DNA from: Pseudomonadota bacterium
GTDB taxonomy: Bacteria; Desulfobacterota; JAPLJL01
Assembly (NCBI GenBank): GCA_026388655.1
Contig: JAPLJI010000170.1
Span: 1 to 58,007, forward strand
Reading direction: 5' to 3'
DNA: 58,007 bases
The position numbers were made by a program, and so were the translations under genes. Below the pieces are notes generated by a model. The model did no database searches, was not told where the DNA came from, and saw only the letters and a list, made by a program, of their open reading frames with translations. Shown piece by piece: positions 36,205-45,265 of the stretch. Position 1 is the first letter of the stretch, and every line of letters starts with the position of its first letter.

Positions 36205-37467
36205 CTATCCGCCCCGCGCAATTTTCTCCTGCTTTTCCCACTCGCCGAAGACCACCCCTTTCGGAATCAACCGGTTGATCATTTTTTTCATTTCCGGATT
36301 CATTCCCCCCGCCCGGACCCCGGCAAAAGGGGTCTGGGGAAGCGGCATAAAGTAATGCGCATGAATCCGGGCGCCCATCTCGGCGAAATCGTTTATTAAC
36401 TTGATCGTGAGTTGGGCGTCCTCCAGGGTTTCCTCGGGAAGCCCGAAAATAATATCCACATAGGCTTTGAATCCGGCCCGCAAGGTCAGCGCGACGGCCC
36501 GGTAAGCATCCGCGACGGTATGACCGCGGTGGCATAAGTCCAGAATCCTCTGGCTCCCGGATTGCACGCCGATAACCAGGTTGTCGTTAACGGCGTATTT
36601 CCGGACCAAAGCGACGGTATCTTTGGTTACATGTTCCGGCCTGACTTCGGAAGGAAAGGAGCCAAAGTAGATTCTGCCCTGGGGCCCCAGGATCTTTTTC
36701 ACGCCGGCGAGCAATTCCTCGATCCGGGCCGGGGCGGGTTTTTTCCCGTCCGGCGAGCCATAGGAAAAGGCATTGGGGGTAATCGCCCGGAAATCCAGCA
36801 AATTCCTGCCTTTCATGACCGAGACATATTCGCAGATATTCTCCACGCTCCGGTGCCGCAGATGCCCGCCCAGGATGTATGGGGTCTGGCAAAAATAACA
36901 GGCGAAAGGGCAGCCCCGCGTGATTTCCATAAAGCCGAATTTTTTATGCCTGACCGCGAAGGGCGGGTACCGGTTGAGATCGATCCAGGGCCGGCGGCCG
37001 GTGGAGCGGAACTCCCCCCGGTCATCCAGAAAAGCGATTCCCCGGGTGGTCATAAAATCCTCGCCGCGGTCAATCTTTTTCAGGAGCTGGATCAGGGTTT
37101 CTTCCCCCTCGCCGGTGACCACCAGGTCAAATCCCAGGCCCAGGGTTGACCGGTGGTCCCCGGTGGGATGAGCCCCGCCGGCAATAAAAATAAACCGGCG
37201 GCCGTATTTTTCCCTTATTTTTTTTACCAGGATCCCGGTATCGCGAAGCTGGGCGGTAAAGAAGGAAAATCCCAGGATTATGATTTCGTGTTTTTTATCC
37301 GCCCTTTCCAGTTCCGGGAATAATTCTTTTTCGCTTTCGGGGAAATAAACCTTGAGATCATCCAGCGATTCCTCGGTTTCGAGGGCTCCCACCAGGGCCC
37401 GGAAACTGCACTTGTTGTCTTTGGTGTAATATAAAACCAGGGCGGTATCTTTTATCATCCTGCTCAA
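36205..37467 (-). CDS. B12-binding-domain radical SAM protein
   Basis: 420 residues. The N-terminal third is a cobalamin-binding-like Rossmann fold (EIIILGFSFFTAQL, then FIFIAGGAHPTGDHRSTL and DLVVTGEGEETL). The radical SAM core has EITRGCPFACYFC, the CX3CX2C motif for the [4Fe-4S] cluster and SAM. Later strands (VDIIFGLPEETLEDAQ and YFMPLPQTPF) follow the same subfamily pattern, of the TIGR04013/MJ1487 type. The reaction is unknown; relatives methylate or rearrange unactivated carbons. The start shown gives MSRMIKDTALVLYY; MIKDTA is also possible. Confidence 0.85.
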   Translation of the reverse strand: MSRMIKDTALVLYYTKDNKCSFRALVGALETEESLDDLKVYFPESEKELFPELERADKKHEIIILGFSFFTAQLRDTGILVKKIREKYGRRFIFIAGGAHPTGDHRSTLGLGFDLVVTGEGEETLIQLLKKIDRGEDFMTTRGIAFLDDRGEFRSTGRRPWIDLNRYPPFAVRHKKFGFMEITRGCPFACYFCQTPYILGGHLRHRSVENICEYVSVMKGRNLLDFRAITPNAFSYGSPDGKKPAPARIEELLAGVKKILGPQGRIYFGSFPSEVRPEHVTKDTVALVRKYAVNDNLVIGVQSGSQRILDLCHRGHTVADAYRAVALTLRAGFKAYVDIIFGLPEETLEDAQLTIKLINDFAEMGARIHAHYFMPLPQTPFAGVRAGGMNPEMKKMINRLIPKGVVFGEWEKQEKIARGG

Positions 37468-37548
37468 TTTACGCTTCAGACTTCATCTTTCCAGGTTTTC
37501 ATTACCCTTCGTCTCTAGTCTCTGGTTTCTCTGGTTTCTGGTTACTGG

Positions 37549-37953
37549 CTACTTATTTTCGTCATTTTTCGCTTTTCCTTCTGATATCCTCCCGACCCGG
37601 ACCAGCTCCCAGTTCCCGTGTTTTTCATCATATCCCCAGTAGCTCAGGAAACCCTTGGTCTTTCCCTCGCCATCTTTCAGGTAAACGGGAAGATCGGAAA
37701 CGTAAGCATACGGTCCATCAATCCCGGGCGTAATTTTGTAATCGTCGAGGCTAAAAAAATGCTGGCCGCTGTTTTCCCGGGTTAACTTAATGAGGTATAA
37801 ATTTTTCGCTCCCCTGAAAGAAGGGGTAATTTCCGCGATTTTTCTCTTGATTTGCAGATCATGATAGAGGGAAACCCCAAAGGACATGAATGCACCGATC
37901 GAAACAAGCAAAATCCCGCTCAAGGCAATCTTGAAATAAATATTCTTTTTCAT
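37549..37953 (-). CDS. membrane-anchored hypothetical protein
   Basis: 134 residues with one N-terminal hydrophobic segment (about 8-29, FKIALSGILLVSIGAFMSFG). A soluble domain with Tyr/Gly-rich strands follows (YAYVSDLPVYLKDGEGKTKG, SYWGYDEKHGNW). It is probably periplasmic. No family is recognised. The gene is followed upstream by repeat copy 2. Confidence 0.55.
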   Translation of the reverse strand: MKKNIYFKIALSGILLVSIGAFMSFGVSLYHDLQIKRKIAEITPSFRGAKNLYLIKLTRENSGQHFFSLDDYKITPGIDGPYAYVSDLPVYLKDGEGKTKGFLSYWGYDEKHGNWELVRVGRISEGKAKNDENK

Positions 37954-37972
37954 TTCTTTTAATTATACTTTA

Positions 37973-38085
37973 TTAGAGGGTGTTCCGAGTAATGATTTAA
38001 CGGTTTGAAATTGAAGGGAAAAGTGAAAATATTTGATCTGGTCTAATCTCGTTCTTTTTTATGGAGTGCATTAGCTTGTTTATCC
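37973..38085. repeat. MITE-like long inverted repeat, copy 2
   Basis: Begins with TTAGAGGGTGTTCCGAGTA (same tag as copy 1, same orientation). It ends with the 45-base arm 38041-38085 that is the exact reverse complement of 7002-7046. The middle (37992-38040) differs from copy 1. It lies between two divergently oriented genes. Confidence 0.7.
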
Positions 38086-38150
38086 TTAAGTTTGTCTGAT
38101 TCACCTTGCTCTTAGCTATATGCCATCTGACCTAAACCTCCGGTACCCGT

Positions 38151-39341
38151 TTGCACCGGGAACCAGTTAAGATAAAATATAAGAATTATCTATTGGATAC
38201 TGGACACGGGAAAATGATTAAAAAATCTTTCGTGGGGAAAAAGCGGGTCGGGCTTTTTAAGGCCACCCTGCTAATACCGGAAGGCGTGGAGCTGGCCGTC
38301 CTGATCCTGTCCGGAGATGGATCCTCGGACTGTTTGCAGGAAAACGCGTCTTCGGGGGAGACCTTCGCCCAGTTCCTTTATCAAAACCTGGTGGAGGACA
38401 CCAACATCGTGGTGGATGCCGAAAACCTGACCTTCGCCGGTTCGCTTCTGCTCGGAACCTTGGGGAGTTTGTATTACAACAAAAAGAAGAAAGAAATGTT
38501 GTTTGTCACCGGCGGTGATTTCGAGGTCCGGAGAAAACTTGAGCAGCTCATCGGGCTTTACAGCATCGAGGAGAAAAATTTCCTTTTCTGGCTGGATGAA
38601 GCCATGGACCGGTATGACCTTTTCAAAAAAGACAAGGAAATTGTTTTTGCCGAAAAAATTGAACTGGGGGGAATCGCCAACATTTCTCCCGAGACTAATT
38701 TTCTCCGCCGGGCGCTCGGAACGGGCGAAGAGGCCGCGGAAAAAATCAGCCGGGCGAAAAAATTCCTGGAAAAACACTACGGGGACGGATTCTTCCGAGT
38801 GGACGGCGGGAATAATGCCCTGGTTTTAACCTCCCCCATCTTGCATTTCGTCGTTTTCCTTTATGCCCGCGAGGTTTTAATCCAGCATAATCTCTATGAC
38901 GAAACCGGGGAGGGGAAAAGAAAAATCTCCCGGTCGGAATTGGAATGGATTATCTATGAGCTTACGGAAAATTCCCGGTTTCACGGCTACAATTCATCGG
39001 ATTTTGGAATCATTTTTGTTTACCACCTGGTCCGGAAAGACCGCCTGTTTTTGATTTTTGAAGATCATGGAGGGATCAAGCTTTCGACCTACCGGGGGGC
39101 TCACGCCGCTTACATGGGGATTCAAAACCTCCTTCAGGAAAAGTTCCCGGGGGATTTCGACCACAAAACTCCTCCCCCGTTCACCTTCGCCAAGGGGAGC
39201 AATCCCTCGAAAGCGGAACTGGCCCGGCGGGTCGAAAAGGCGAAATCTATTCTCCAGTCTATGTTCAAGGAGGGAAACCAGCTGGAGGAAATCGGGCCGG
39301 GGTATCAAATCGCCATTACTTTTCCTGTACCCCCGGGTTAA
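38151..39341 (+). CDS. STAS-like antagonist fused to a GHKL (HATPase) kinase domain
   Basis: 396 residues from TTG at 38151; ATG at 38214 would remove 21. Residues about 70-145 resemble a STAS domain: a buried strand (NIVVDAENLTFAGS) carries the Ser usually phosphorylated in anti-sigma antagonists, followed by MLFVTGGDFEVRRKLEQLIG. The C-terminal half has a GHKL ATPase N-box (ELTENSRFHGY) and a later DHGG. In partner-switching systems these two parts are separate proteins: kinase/anti-sigma factor and antagonist. Here they seem joined. The SpoIIE phosphatase two genes downstream fits the third role. No sigma factor is present. Function is inferred from motifs. Confidence 0.7.
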   Translation: MHREPVKIKYKNYLLDTGHGKMIKKSFVGKKRVGLFKATLLIPEGVELAVLILSGDGSSDCLQENASSGETFAQFLYQNLVEDTNIVVDAENLTFAGSLLLGTLGSLYYNKKKKEMLFVTGGDFEVRRKLEQLIGLYSIEEKNFLFWLDEAMDRYDLFKKDKEIVFAEKIELGGIANISPETNFLRRALGTGEEAAEKISRAKKFLEKHYGDGFFRVDGGNNALVLTSPILHFVVFLYAREVLIQHNLYDETGEGKRKISRSELEWIIYELTENSRFHGYNSSDFGIIFVYHLVRKDRLFLIFEDHGGIKLSTYRGAHAAYMGIQNLLQEKFPGDFDHKTPPPFTFAKGSNPSKAELARRVEKAKSILQSMFKEGNQLEEIGPGYQIAITFPVPPG

Positions 39342-39395
39342 TATCCATTCCCATTTCATGCCATCAGCACGGTTGAACTAAAATCCCGGAAGGCG

Positions 39396-40358
39396 ATGAA
39401 AAGAATTCTCATCCTCGGATTCCTGATCGGCTGGGTCGGGGCCTGTGCCCCCGACCCTTATCTCCGAGGCTTGATTTTAAAGGACGAACACCGGTATGAG
39501 AATGCGCTCTCCGCATTCAAGGAGATCAAAACCAGTCACCGGCTCCACCGTCACGCCTTGAAAGAGATCGCCGAACTGGAGGAAATCATCAACCTGGAAA
39601 CCGAGGGCGAGCGGGAAACCGCGGCCGGCAACCTGGAAGCTGCGGTTGCCGCCTATGAAAAAATCCTTAAAATCGACCCGGGAAACCCCGGGGCCCAAAC
39701 CCGGCTGGGCTCCCTTCAGGAGGAACTGCAAAAACAGTTGTCTCAAAAACTGCAAAAAGAAGAGAACCTCGAGGAAATCGAGAAAGCCTACCAGGGAAAA
39801 AGATTCGAGGAAGCGTCCCGGCGGATCGAAACCTTCCTGAAAATCGAGCCGAAAAATCCCCGGGCCCGTGAGCTCCAGGGCCAGATTAAAAAATCCTGGG
39901 AGGAAGCCAGAGCCGCGAGCGAGGAGCATCTCCAGCGCGGACAAAAATATAAAGAAACGGGAGATATCCTCCGGGCCTGCGCCGAATTCAACCTGGCCCG
40001 GGAAGCCTGGCCGAAAAATCCCGAGGGAGAAGACCAGCAAAACCAGATCCAGTCCGGGATTCCGGAAGCCCTGGCACAAAAGATCAAATCAATCCGGGAA
40101 CTGATGAAAAAAGGGGAGTGGGAAAAAGCCCGGGAGGGCCTGGAAATGAATTTGCGCTGCCCGCCTCACGACAAATATTCGGTGGAACTTTACCCGAAAG
40201 TGCTGCGCCGGCTGGCCATTGAAGCCTATAACAAGTCCGAATACGCCAAGGCGATTAGCTATTTCGAGCGGGAGCGCAAATATAACCCCGACGACCCCAC
40301 GCTGAAACAATTTCTCGAAAAAGCCGGGAAACTGCTGAAAGAGCTGAAAAGGAAATGA
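39396..40358 (+). CDS. TPR lipoprotein
   Basis: 320 residues. A short signal ends with lipobox VGACAPD. The mature protein is made of TPR-like helical pairs rich in Glu/Lys (AGNLEAAVAAYEKILKIDPG, then KYNPDDPTLKQFLEKAGK), about 260 residues in all. TPR lipoproteins act as docking or assembly platforms at the membrane. The stop overlaps the next start (ATGA), so it is translationally coupled to the SpoIIE phosphatase, and both follow the STAS-HATPase gene. This suggests it presents a signal to the phosphatase's periplasmic sensor. Confidence 0.85.
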   Translation: MKRILILGFLIGWVGACAPDPYLRGLILKDEHRYENALSAFKEIKTSHRLHRHALKEIAELEEIINLETEGERETAAGNLEAAVAAYEKILKIDPGNPGAQTRLGSLQEELQKQLSQKLQKEENLEEIEKAYQGKRFEEASRRIETFLKIEPKNPRARELQGQIKKSWEEARAASEEHLQRGQKYKETGDILRACAEFNLAREAWPKNPEGEDQQNQIQSGIPEALAQKIKSIRELMKKGEWEKAREGLEMNLRCPPHDKYSVELYPKVLRRLAIEAYNKSEYAKAISYFERERKYNPDDPTLKQFLEKAGKLLKELKRK

Positions 40359-41974
40359 AGGGAAAGATCGAAAAATTCCTGGAGCTTCCCAAGCAAACCG
40401 TGGGAAGTCCCAGTCTCCGCTTTAAATCCATCCTTTTCAGCGCCAACCTGGTTATCCTCATCGTTTTGGTAAATTCGGCTTTTTTTCTTCTCCAGGAAAG
40501 AAAAGCTTTACGGGTCGAAAAGGAACTCCGGGCCGCCGCCATCCTGGAAAATTTCGCCGAGTCCAACCGGGAGGCCCTGATTCTCAAAGACCATATCACC
40601 CTGGAGACCGCGGTGCACCGGGTCATCCGGAACGAGGATATTGCTTACGCCCTGATTACCACCGCAAAAAAAGATGAATATTTCGCCACCACGTTGAACA
40701 ACGGCGATCAACTGGCCGAGCAGATCAAAATAATCCCGGTTTCCTCCTCCCAATCCAGCCGGCAGGCCCTGAATTGGGAGAAAGAAACCCTGATTGATTT
40801 CAGCCGCTCCCTGGTGGTCCAGGACAAGCCCCTGGGGACATTTCACCTCGGGCTCTCCGACCGGGGGATCAACGAGGTTTTAAGAACCGCCCGCAATAAA
40901 ACATTTCTCATCTCCCTGTTTCTCCTGCTGATATTCCTTTCTCTGATTCTTTTCGTGGTGACCCTGGCCATCAAGCCGATTGAGCAGATCACCGAACACG
41001 CCCGCAACCTCGGCCGCGGCCATCTGAAAACCAGACTCAATCTGCAAAGAAGAGATGAGATCGGCGAACTGGCCCGTACCCTCGACCAGATGGCCGAGGA
41101 AATCCAGGTCGCCGAGAATAATCTGGTCGAACAGGAACGGATGAAGCGGGAACTGGAAATAGCCCGGCAGATGCAAAGAGAGCTTCTCCCCGCCTCCCTC
41201 CCGGCCATTCCCGGTATTTCCCTGGGATGTTTTTACCACCCGGCCTACGAGGTTTCGGGCGATTTCTATGATCTTTTCCCCCTCCGGGACGGAAAATTCG
41301 GCGTGATCGTGGCGGATGTGGCGGGCAAAGGCTTGAAGGGAGCCTGGATCGCTTCCATCACCCGGACCACCCTGAAAACGATCCTGGAGATGGAAGCCGA
41401 AAAAATCCGGAGCCCCCGGGAATTGCTGATCTCCCTCAACCGTTTATTAAAACGCGACCTGGAGCGGGAATTGTTTGTCACCCTGGCCTTCCTCGTCATT
41501 GACCCGGCCCGGGACGAGTTCACCTTGGCTTCCGCCGGCCATCCGGACCTGCTCCACTTTGGGCCGCGCGGCGTCCAAAAAATCCCCTCCCGGGGCCCGG
41601 CCTTGGGAGCGATCGACGACCAGATCTTCGCACCGGCCCTGGAGGAAAAAAAGATCTCCCTGAAACCGGGGGAAGGCTTTTTCCTATACACCGACGGTCT
41701 GACCGAGGCCCGCAATCAAACGGGCAAGGAATTCGGCCTGGAGAGACTAACTGAGCTTTTGGCCAAATTCGCCGGTTCCGGAGCGGGCGAGATCCCGGAT
41801 CTCCTGATCGCCGAGGTTAAGAGTTTCTGCGGACCGAAAGATTTTGACGACGACGTAACCATGGTGGTCATAAAAAAGCATAGCGCAGAGAGCAAAGGGC
41901 ATAATGCAAAGAGCAGGGCGCATGGGACAAAGCGCATAGCGCATAGGGCAAAGAACAAAAACAACGAGCAATGA
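40355..41974 (+). CDS. membrane SpoIIE/RsbU-like serine phosphatase with HAMP
   Basis: 539 residues. One transmembrane helix lies near residues 28-48 and a second near 178-198 (FLISLFLLLIFLSLILFV), enclosing a periplasmic sensor of about 130 residues. A HAMP domain follows (IKPIEQITEHARNLGRGHL), then a coiled coil and a PP2C-type SpoIIE domain with GDFYD and VADVAGKG metal-ligand motifs. Such enzymes dephosphorylate STAS antagonists to release anti-sigma factors. The STAS-HATPase protein two genes upstream is the likely substrate. The last about 30 residues (KSRAHGTKRIAHR) are encoded by a family C repeat and look like a read-through tail. Confidence 0.94.
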   Translation: MKGKIEKFLELPKQTVGSPSLRFKSILFSANLVILIVLVNSAFFLLQERKALRVEKELRAAAILENFAESNREALILKDHITLETAVHRVIRNEDIAYALITTAKKDEYFATTLNNGDQLAEQIKIIPVSSSQSSRQALNWEKETLIDFSRSLVVQDKPLGTFHLGLSDRGINEVLRTARNKTFLISLFLLLIFLSLILFVVTLAIKPIEQITEHARNLGRGHLKTRLNLQRRDEIGELARTLDQMAEEIQVAENNLVEQERMKRELEIARQMQRELLPASLPAIPGISLGCFYHPAYEVSGDFYDLFPLRDGKFGVIVADVAGKGLKGAWIASITRTTLKTILEMEAEKIRSPRELLISLNRLLKRDLERELFVTLAFLVIDPARDEFTLASAGHPDLLHFGPRGVQKIPSRGPALGAIDDQIFAPALEEKKISLKPGEGFFLYTDGLTEARNQTGKEFGLERLTELLAKFAGSGAGEIPDLLIAEVKSFCGPKDFDDDVTMVVIKKHSAESKGHNAKSRAHGTKRIAHRAKNKNNEQ

Positions 41975-42110
41975 GTAGGAAGCCAGAGCACCAGACAGAT
42001 GAAAATAGTTTCGGGTCTCTAGTTTCTGGTTTCGAGTTAAACCAAACAAACCAAAGAAACTAAAGAAACCAGACAGACTAAACAGACCAGATAGACTTAA
42101 AGGAGGTTTA
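41876..42110. repeat. phrase-like repeats, families C and B
   Basis: 41880-41970 is a run of words such as GCATAGCGCATAGGGC and AAAGGGCATAATGC, translated as the phosphatase tail. 42005-42100 shifts to TTTCGGGTCTCTAGTTTCTGG and then AAACCAAACAAACCAAAG / AACAGACCAGATAGAC. The AAAGGAGG RBS of the next gene follows. Confidence 0.6.
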
Positions 42111-42113
42111 CAA

Positions 42114-42707
42114 ATGGCCAGATTCGAGATGCTGAAGGAAGGAACCTCGCCCCAGGAATTTTTTACCCGGGATGTACCCCCGCAATTTGAAAAAATGATG
42201 AAGGAAAACCCGATCGCGGGGATGGAGGGAACGGTTTTGTCCCTGCAGTTCCGGCTGGGCGGGGAGAAATACTGCCTGAAGATCTCCGACGCGAAAAAAC
42301 TGGAGGTGATCCCGGGGGGCATCCCTGACCCGACTGTCGAGTTCGAGATGAGCGAAGCGGACTGGCGGCTTTCCGTCACGAAGGGGAGCGAAATGGGGGG
42401 CGTCCAGGACCAGCTCTTTGATCCCACCATCATCAATCGGAAATCCTACGAATTACTGAAGAGCTTCAAGGGTAAACTGCAGATGGAAATCCTTCGCCCC
42501 GGGAAAGAACCTTTTAAAAACACGATCCGCTTCAGCCAGGGAGAGCACCCCTCCGTGGCCATCACCGTGCATAAAGACGATCTCTTCGCCATTTCCAGGG
42601 GGGAGCTTGATCCCCAGGTGGCTTTCATGTCGGGCAAGATCAAGGCCAAGGGCGAGGTGTCCTTGCTGATCAAGATTCTGCCCCTTATTTCCACCCCCAA
42701 GAAGTAA
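42114..42707 (+). CDS. SCP2-like sterol/lipid-binding protein
   Basis: 197 residues, AAAGGAGG RBS upstream. Two similar halves contain strand-turn-strand elements of the SCP2 fold (TVEFEMSEADWRLSV and VAITVHKDDLFAISRGELDP). The second half ends with AFMSGKIKAKGEVSLLIKIL, the classic SCP2 exit. Such proteins bind acyl-CoA or lipids. It sits after the phosphatase operon and before a Tat amidohydrolase. Whether the two halves are a true duplication needs structure-level comparison. Confidence 0.75.
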   Translation: MARFEMLKEGTSPQEFFTRDVPPQFEKMMKENPIAGMEGTVLSLQFRLGGEKYCLKISDAKKLEVIPGGIPDPTVEFEMSEADWRLSVTKGSEMGGVQDQLFDPTIINRKSYELLKSFKGKLQMEILRPGKEPFKNTIRFSQGEHPSVAITVHKDDLFAISRGELDPQVAFMSGKIKAKGEVSLLIKILPLISTPKK

Positions 42708-42755
42708 AAAGTGAGAAGTGAAAAGTAAAACGTTAAAAATCCAAGGCCTAAACAA

Positions 42756-44258
42756 ATGACAAATCGACAATTTATGAAACGCAGGGAATTCATAAAATCC
42801 TCGGCCTGGCTCGGAACCGCTTTCCTCGCCCCGTTTACCTCCCTCGGCTGCGCTTCCGCGAGCCCTCCGCTCCAGCCCCTCGATTTCCCGGTCGCGCCGG
42901 GAAGCCGGATCCTCCTGAAAAACGTCCGGATCGTGGACGTGGAGGATGACCGGATTATCTTCCCGGGGCACATCCTGCTCCGGGACCAAGCGATCGAGCA
43001 AATCTCGGAATATTCCGATTTTCCTCCGGCGGAGCTGACCCTGGACCTCCAGGGCAAATACGCAATCCCGGGGTTAATTAATGGCCATTGCCATTTAACC
43101 CTCCCCGGGGCGGCCGACCTGGGTCTCGGGTTTCTCCTCGCCTGGGGCCGACAGTGCGAGCGCAACGCCGAGGAATGCCTCCGCCACGGCGTCACCACGG
43201 TCCGGGACATGCTGGGCTTCCCCGGCAAGCTCGAAGAGATGAAAAAGAATATCGCCTCCGGCAAAATGCTCGGCCCTCGGATCCTGCGGGGGATCGGCAT
43301 CCAGGTCCGGGGCGGTTACGGCCTAGATTTCGCCCTGCTGGGGGGGGAGAAGATGGTCCGCGCCATCCGCTCGGTCGCGGAGGTCAAGGAACAGGTTTCC
43401 CGGGCCTGCGAGGACGGGGCGGATTTTATCAAGACCTTTCTGCAATATACCAAGCTCTGGATCCCGACCCCGGCCCTGCCGGTCCTTTCCGACGCGGAAC
43501 TCATCGCCATCCAGCAGGAAGCGGAAAAGCACGGGAAGGTGGTGGCCGTGCACCATACCTCGGTGGAAGGGTTCAGAAAAAACCTCCGGGCCGGAATCCA
43601 GTCCTTTGAACACATGCCGCGGGACCAGGAGCTGACCGACACCGATGTCGAGGCCTTCGTGAAAAGCGGGGCCGGGATCAATCCCACGGCCTCGGTGGCC
43701 TGGGCTCTGAGTTTTCCCCGGAACGGTGACCCCTATGCCGATGCCCCGGAAGTAAAACAAATAATCGAAGACAAGAAAGCGCGCCTCCCGAAAATACTCG
43801 ACGAATTCGCCGAGGAGAGCATCCGGAAAACTGCGCTGGAAAACTACCGCAAGCTCTCCGATCCAGACTATTTTGAACATTGGCACCTGATGATCACCCC
43901 GGAGCCTAAGATCTTCACCGCCGCGGCGGTGATCGGGAGCCGGAACCTGCACCGCCTAGTCCGGGCCGGGGCCCTGGTCGGCTGCGGAAATGACGGGGGC
44001 ATCCCTTTTGACTTTCCGGGGGCGATGGCGCTCGAGATGGGAATCCTCCAGCGCTCAGGACTCCCCCCTAAAGATATCCTCCGGATGGCCACCATTAACA
44101 ACGCGAAAATCATCAGGATGTCCGACCGGATCGGAAGTCTGAAAAAAGGCAAGCTCGCTGATATCGTGATCCTTGCCGAAAATCCCCTGGCCGACATCGA
44201 AAACCTCGGAAAGGTTGAAAAAGTATTCTTTGAGGGAAAGTTGAAGTACTCAACTTAA
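42756..44258 (+). CDS. Tat-exported metal-dependent amidohydrolase (imidazolonepropionase-like)
   Basis: 500 residues. The N-terminus has a twin-arginine signal KRREFIKSSAWLGTAFLAP and a possible lipobox (SLGCAS). The amidohydrolase barrel shows HXH in NGHCHLT, an FIKTFLQYT segment with the bridging-Lys position, VAVHHTS and SFEHM His ligands, and CGNDGGIPFDF with the catalytic Asp. The C-terminal composite strand motif GSLKKGKLADIVIL is typical. The enzyme would act in the periplasm on an amide, lactam or ester; the substrate is unknown. The Tat motif implies it folds with its metals before export. Confidence 0.93.
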   Translation: MTNRQFMKRREFIKSSAWLGTAFLAPFTSLGCASASPPLQPLDFPVAPGSRILLKNVRIVDVEDDRIIFPGHILLRDQAIEQISEYSDFPPAELTLDLQGKYAIPGLINGHCHLTLPGAADLGLGFLLAWGRQCERNAEECLRHGVTTVRDMLGFPGKLEEMKKNIASGKMLGPRILRGIGIQVRGGYGLDFALLGGEKMVRAIRSVAEVKEQVSRACEDGADFIKTFLQYTKLWIPTPALPVLSDAELIAIQQEAEKHGKVVAVHHTSVEGFRKNLRAGIQSFEHMPRDQELTDTDVEAFVKSGAGINPTASVAWALSFPRNGDPYADAPEVKQIIEDKKARLPKILDEFAEESIRKTALENYRKLSDPDYFEHWHLMITPEPKIFTAAAVIGSRNLHRLVRAGALVGCGNDGGIPFDFPGAMALEMGILQRSGLPPKDILRMATINNAKIIRMSDRIGSLKKGKLADIVILAENPLADIENLGKVEKVFFEGKLKYST

Positions 44259-44693
44259 GCAGGTGATGGTTTGATTCTCCTCATTCGTCAATCGTTTTAT
44301 CCCGAGTCATCCCGAGGGACAATCCGAAATCGTCAATTAACATCTGGCATTTGACATTTCGAGTCTGGTCTGCCATAAGTTAACTAGTATGTGATTCTCG
44401 AGAAAGCTTATAGAGCAAGGATTTCTAAGCCAGCCAAAATAAATCACTGAAAAAATTGCACCTAGCTTGAGCTGTTCTCCTGTTTTTATTCTGGCAGCGG
44501 GAATCAGCCAATGTTATTGAATCATACAATCCAAAGGAGGTGATCAGGCGGATTAAATAAATTAAGGATGATGCGTTTAAACGGTTATGGCAAATCTTTA
44601 ATAATGTTATCGACCGAGAGGTAAGGGACCTTGGGTCTGCCTCCCCAAGAAATGTTATTGAAGAGAACAGAGGTAAGTTGAAAGGAGAAAAAA
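44259..44693. promoter_or_regulatory. long leader of the RRM gene with three direct repeats
   Basis: A 435-base gap. It begins with family A words near 44340-44362 (GGCATTTGACATTTCG). Three copies of AATGTTATYGA occur at 44510-44520, 44603-44613 and 44651-44661. The last two are followed by an AGAGGTAAG-like element. A short hairpin (CTTGGG/CCCAAG, near 44630-44649) lies between them. A GGAGG at 44535-44540 has no ORF. This could be a cold-shock-like 5' UTR; that is inference. Confidence 0.45.
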
Positions 44694-45029
44694 ATGCAGT
44701 ACAGTAAACTTTATGTGGGAAACCTTCCCTACTCGGTCACCAGCGCGAAACTGGCGGAATTGTTCGGTGCCCACGGCGAGGTGAAAGAAATCACCGTTAT
44801 CGAGGGGAAAGGTTTTGGCTTCGTGGAAATGTCCAGCCCGGCGGAAGCCGAAAAAGCCAAAGAAGCCCTGAACGGCCAGGAATACGAAGGGCGCGCCCTG
44901 AAGATTGACGAGGCTCGCCCCCGCACGTCGCAATTCGGCGATAACCGGGGTGGACCGAGAGGCGACCGACCGGGTGGCGGTGGTGGCCGACCGGGTGGCG
45001 GTGGTGGAAGAGGCGGATTCCGAAGATAA
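44694..45029 (+). CDS. single-RRM RNA-binding protein with Gly-rich tail
   Basis: 111 residues. One RNA-recognition motif (about 1-80) has RNP2 LYVGNL and RNP1 GKGFGFVEM. A short C-terminal tail rich in Gly and Arg follows (GGPRGDRPGGGGGRPGG). Bacterial proteins of this type bind single-stranded RNA and are often cold- or stress-induced. A GAAAGGAG RBS precedes the ATG and a strong terminator follows. The RNP1 aromatic Phe positions are kept. Confidence 0.94.
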   Translation: MQYSKLYVGNLPYSVTSAKLAELFGAHGEVKEITVIEGKGFGFVEMSSPAEAEKAKEALNGQEYEGRALKIDEARPRTSQFGDNRGGPRGDRPGGGGGRPGGGGGRGGFRR

Positions 45030-45076
45030 TCCGTCTTCTCCAATCCGATTAATCCATTTTTTTTATTTGGTTGACC

Positions 45077-45115
45077 TATCGGGGCCGGTTCTGCCGGCCC
45101 CGATATATTTTTTTA
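45077..45115 (+). terminator. rho-independent terminator
   Basis: A perfect 12-bp stem (TATCGGGGCCGG 45077-45088 with CCGGCCCCGATA 45094-45105) and a 5-base loop. It is followed by TATTTTTTTT. It ends the RRM transcript. Confidence 0.95.
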
Positions 45116-45265
45116 CCCCCAAGCGGGGTCCCTTGCTTTCATTTATTGCTTCCTCGCTGATGAACCGAAAGCTTAAGCTCCGGCTTTGCTGGCTTCCCAG
45201 TCCTCCTGATTCATTGACCTTTGGAGGCAATCGTAAGAAAATAAATTAAACCTGGGAGGAATAAA

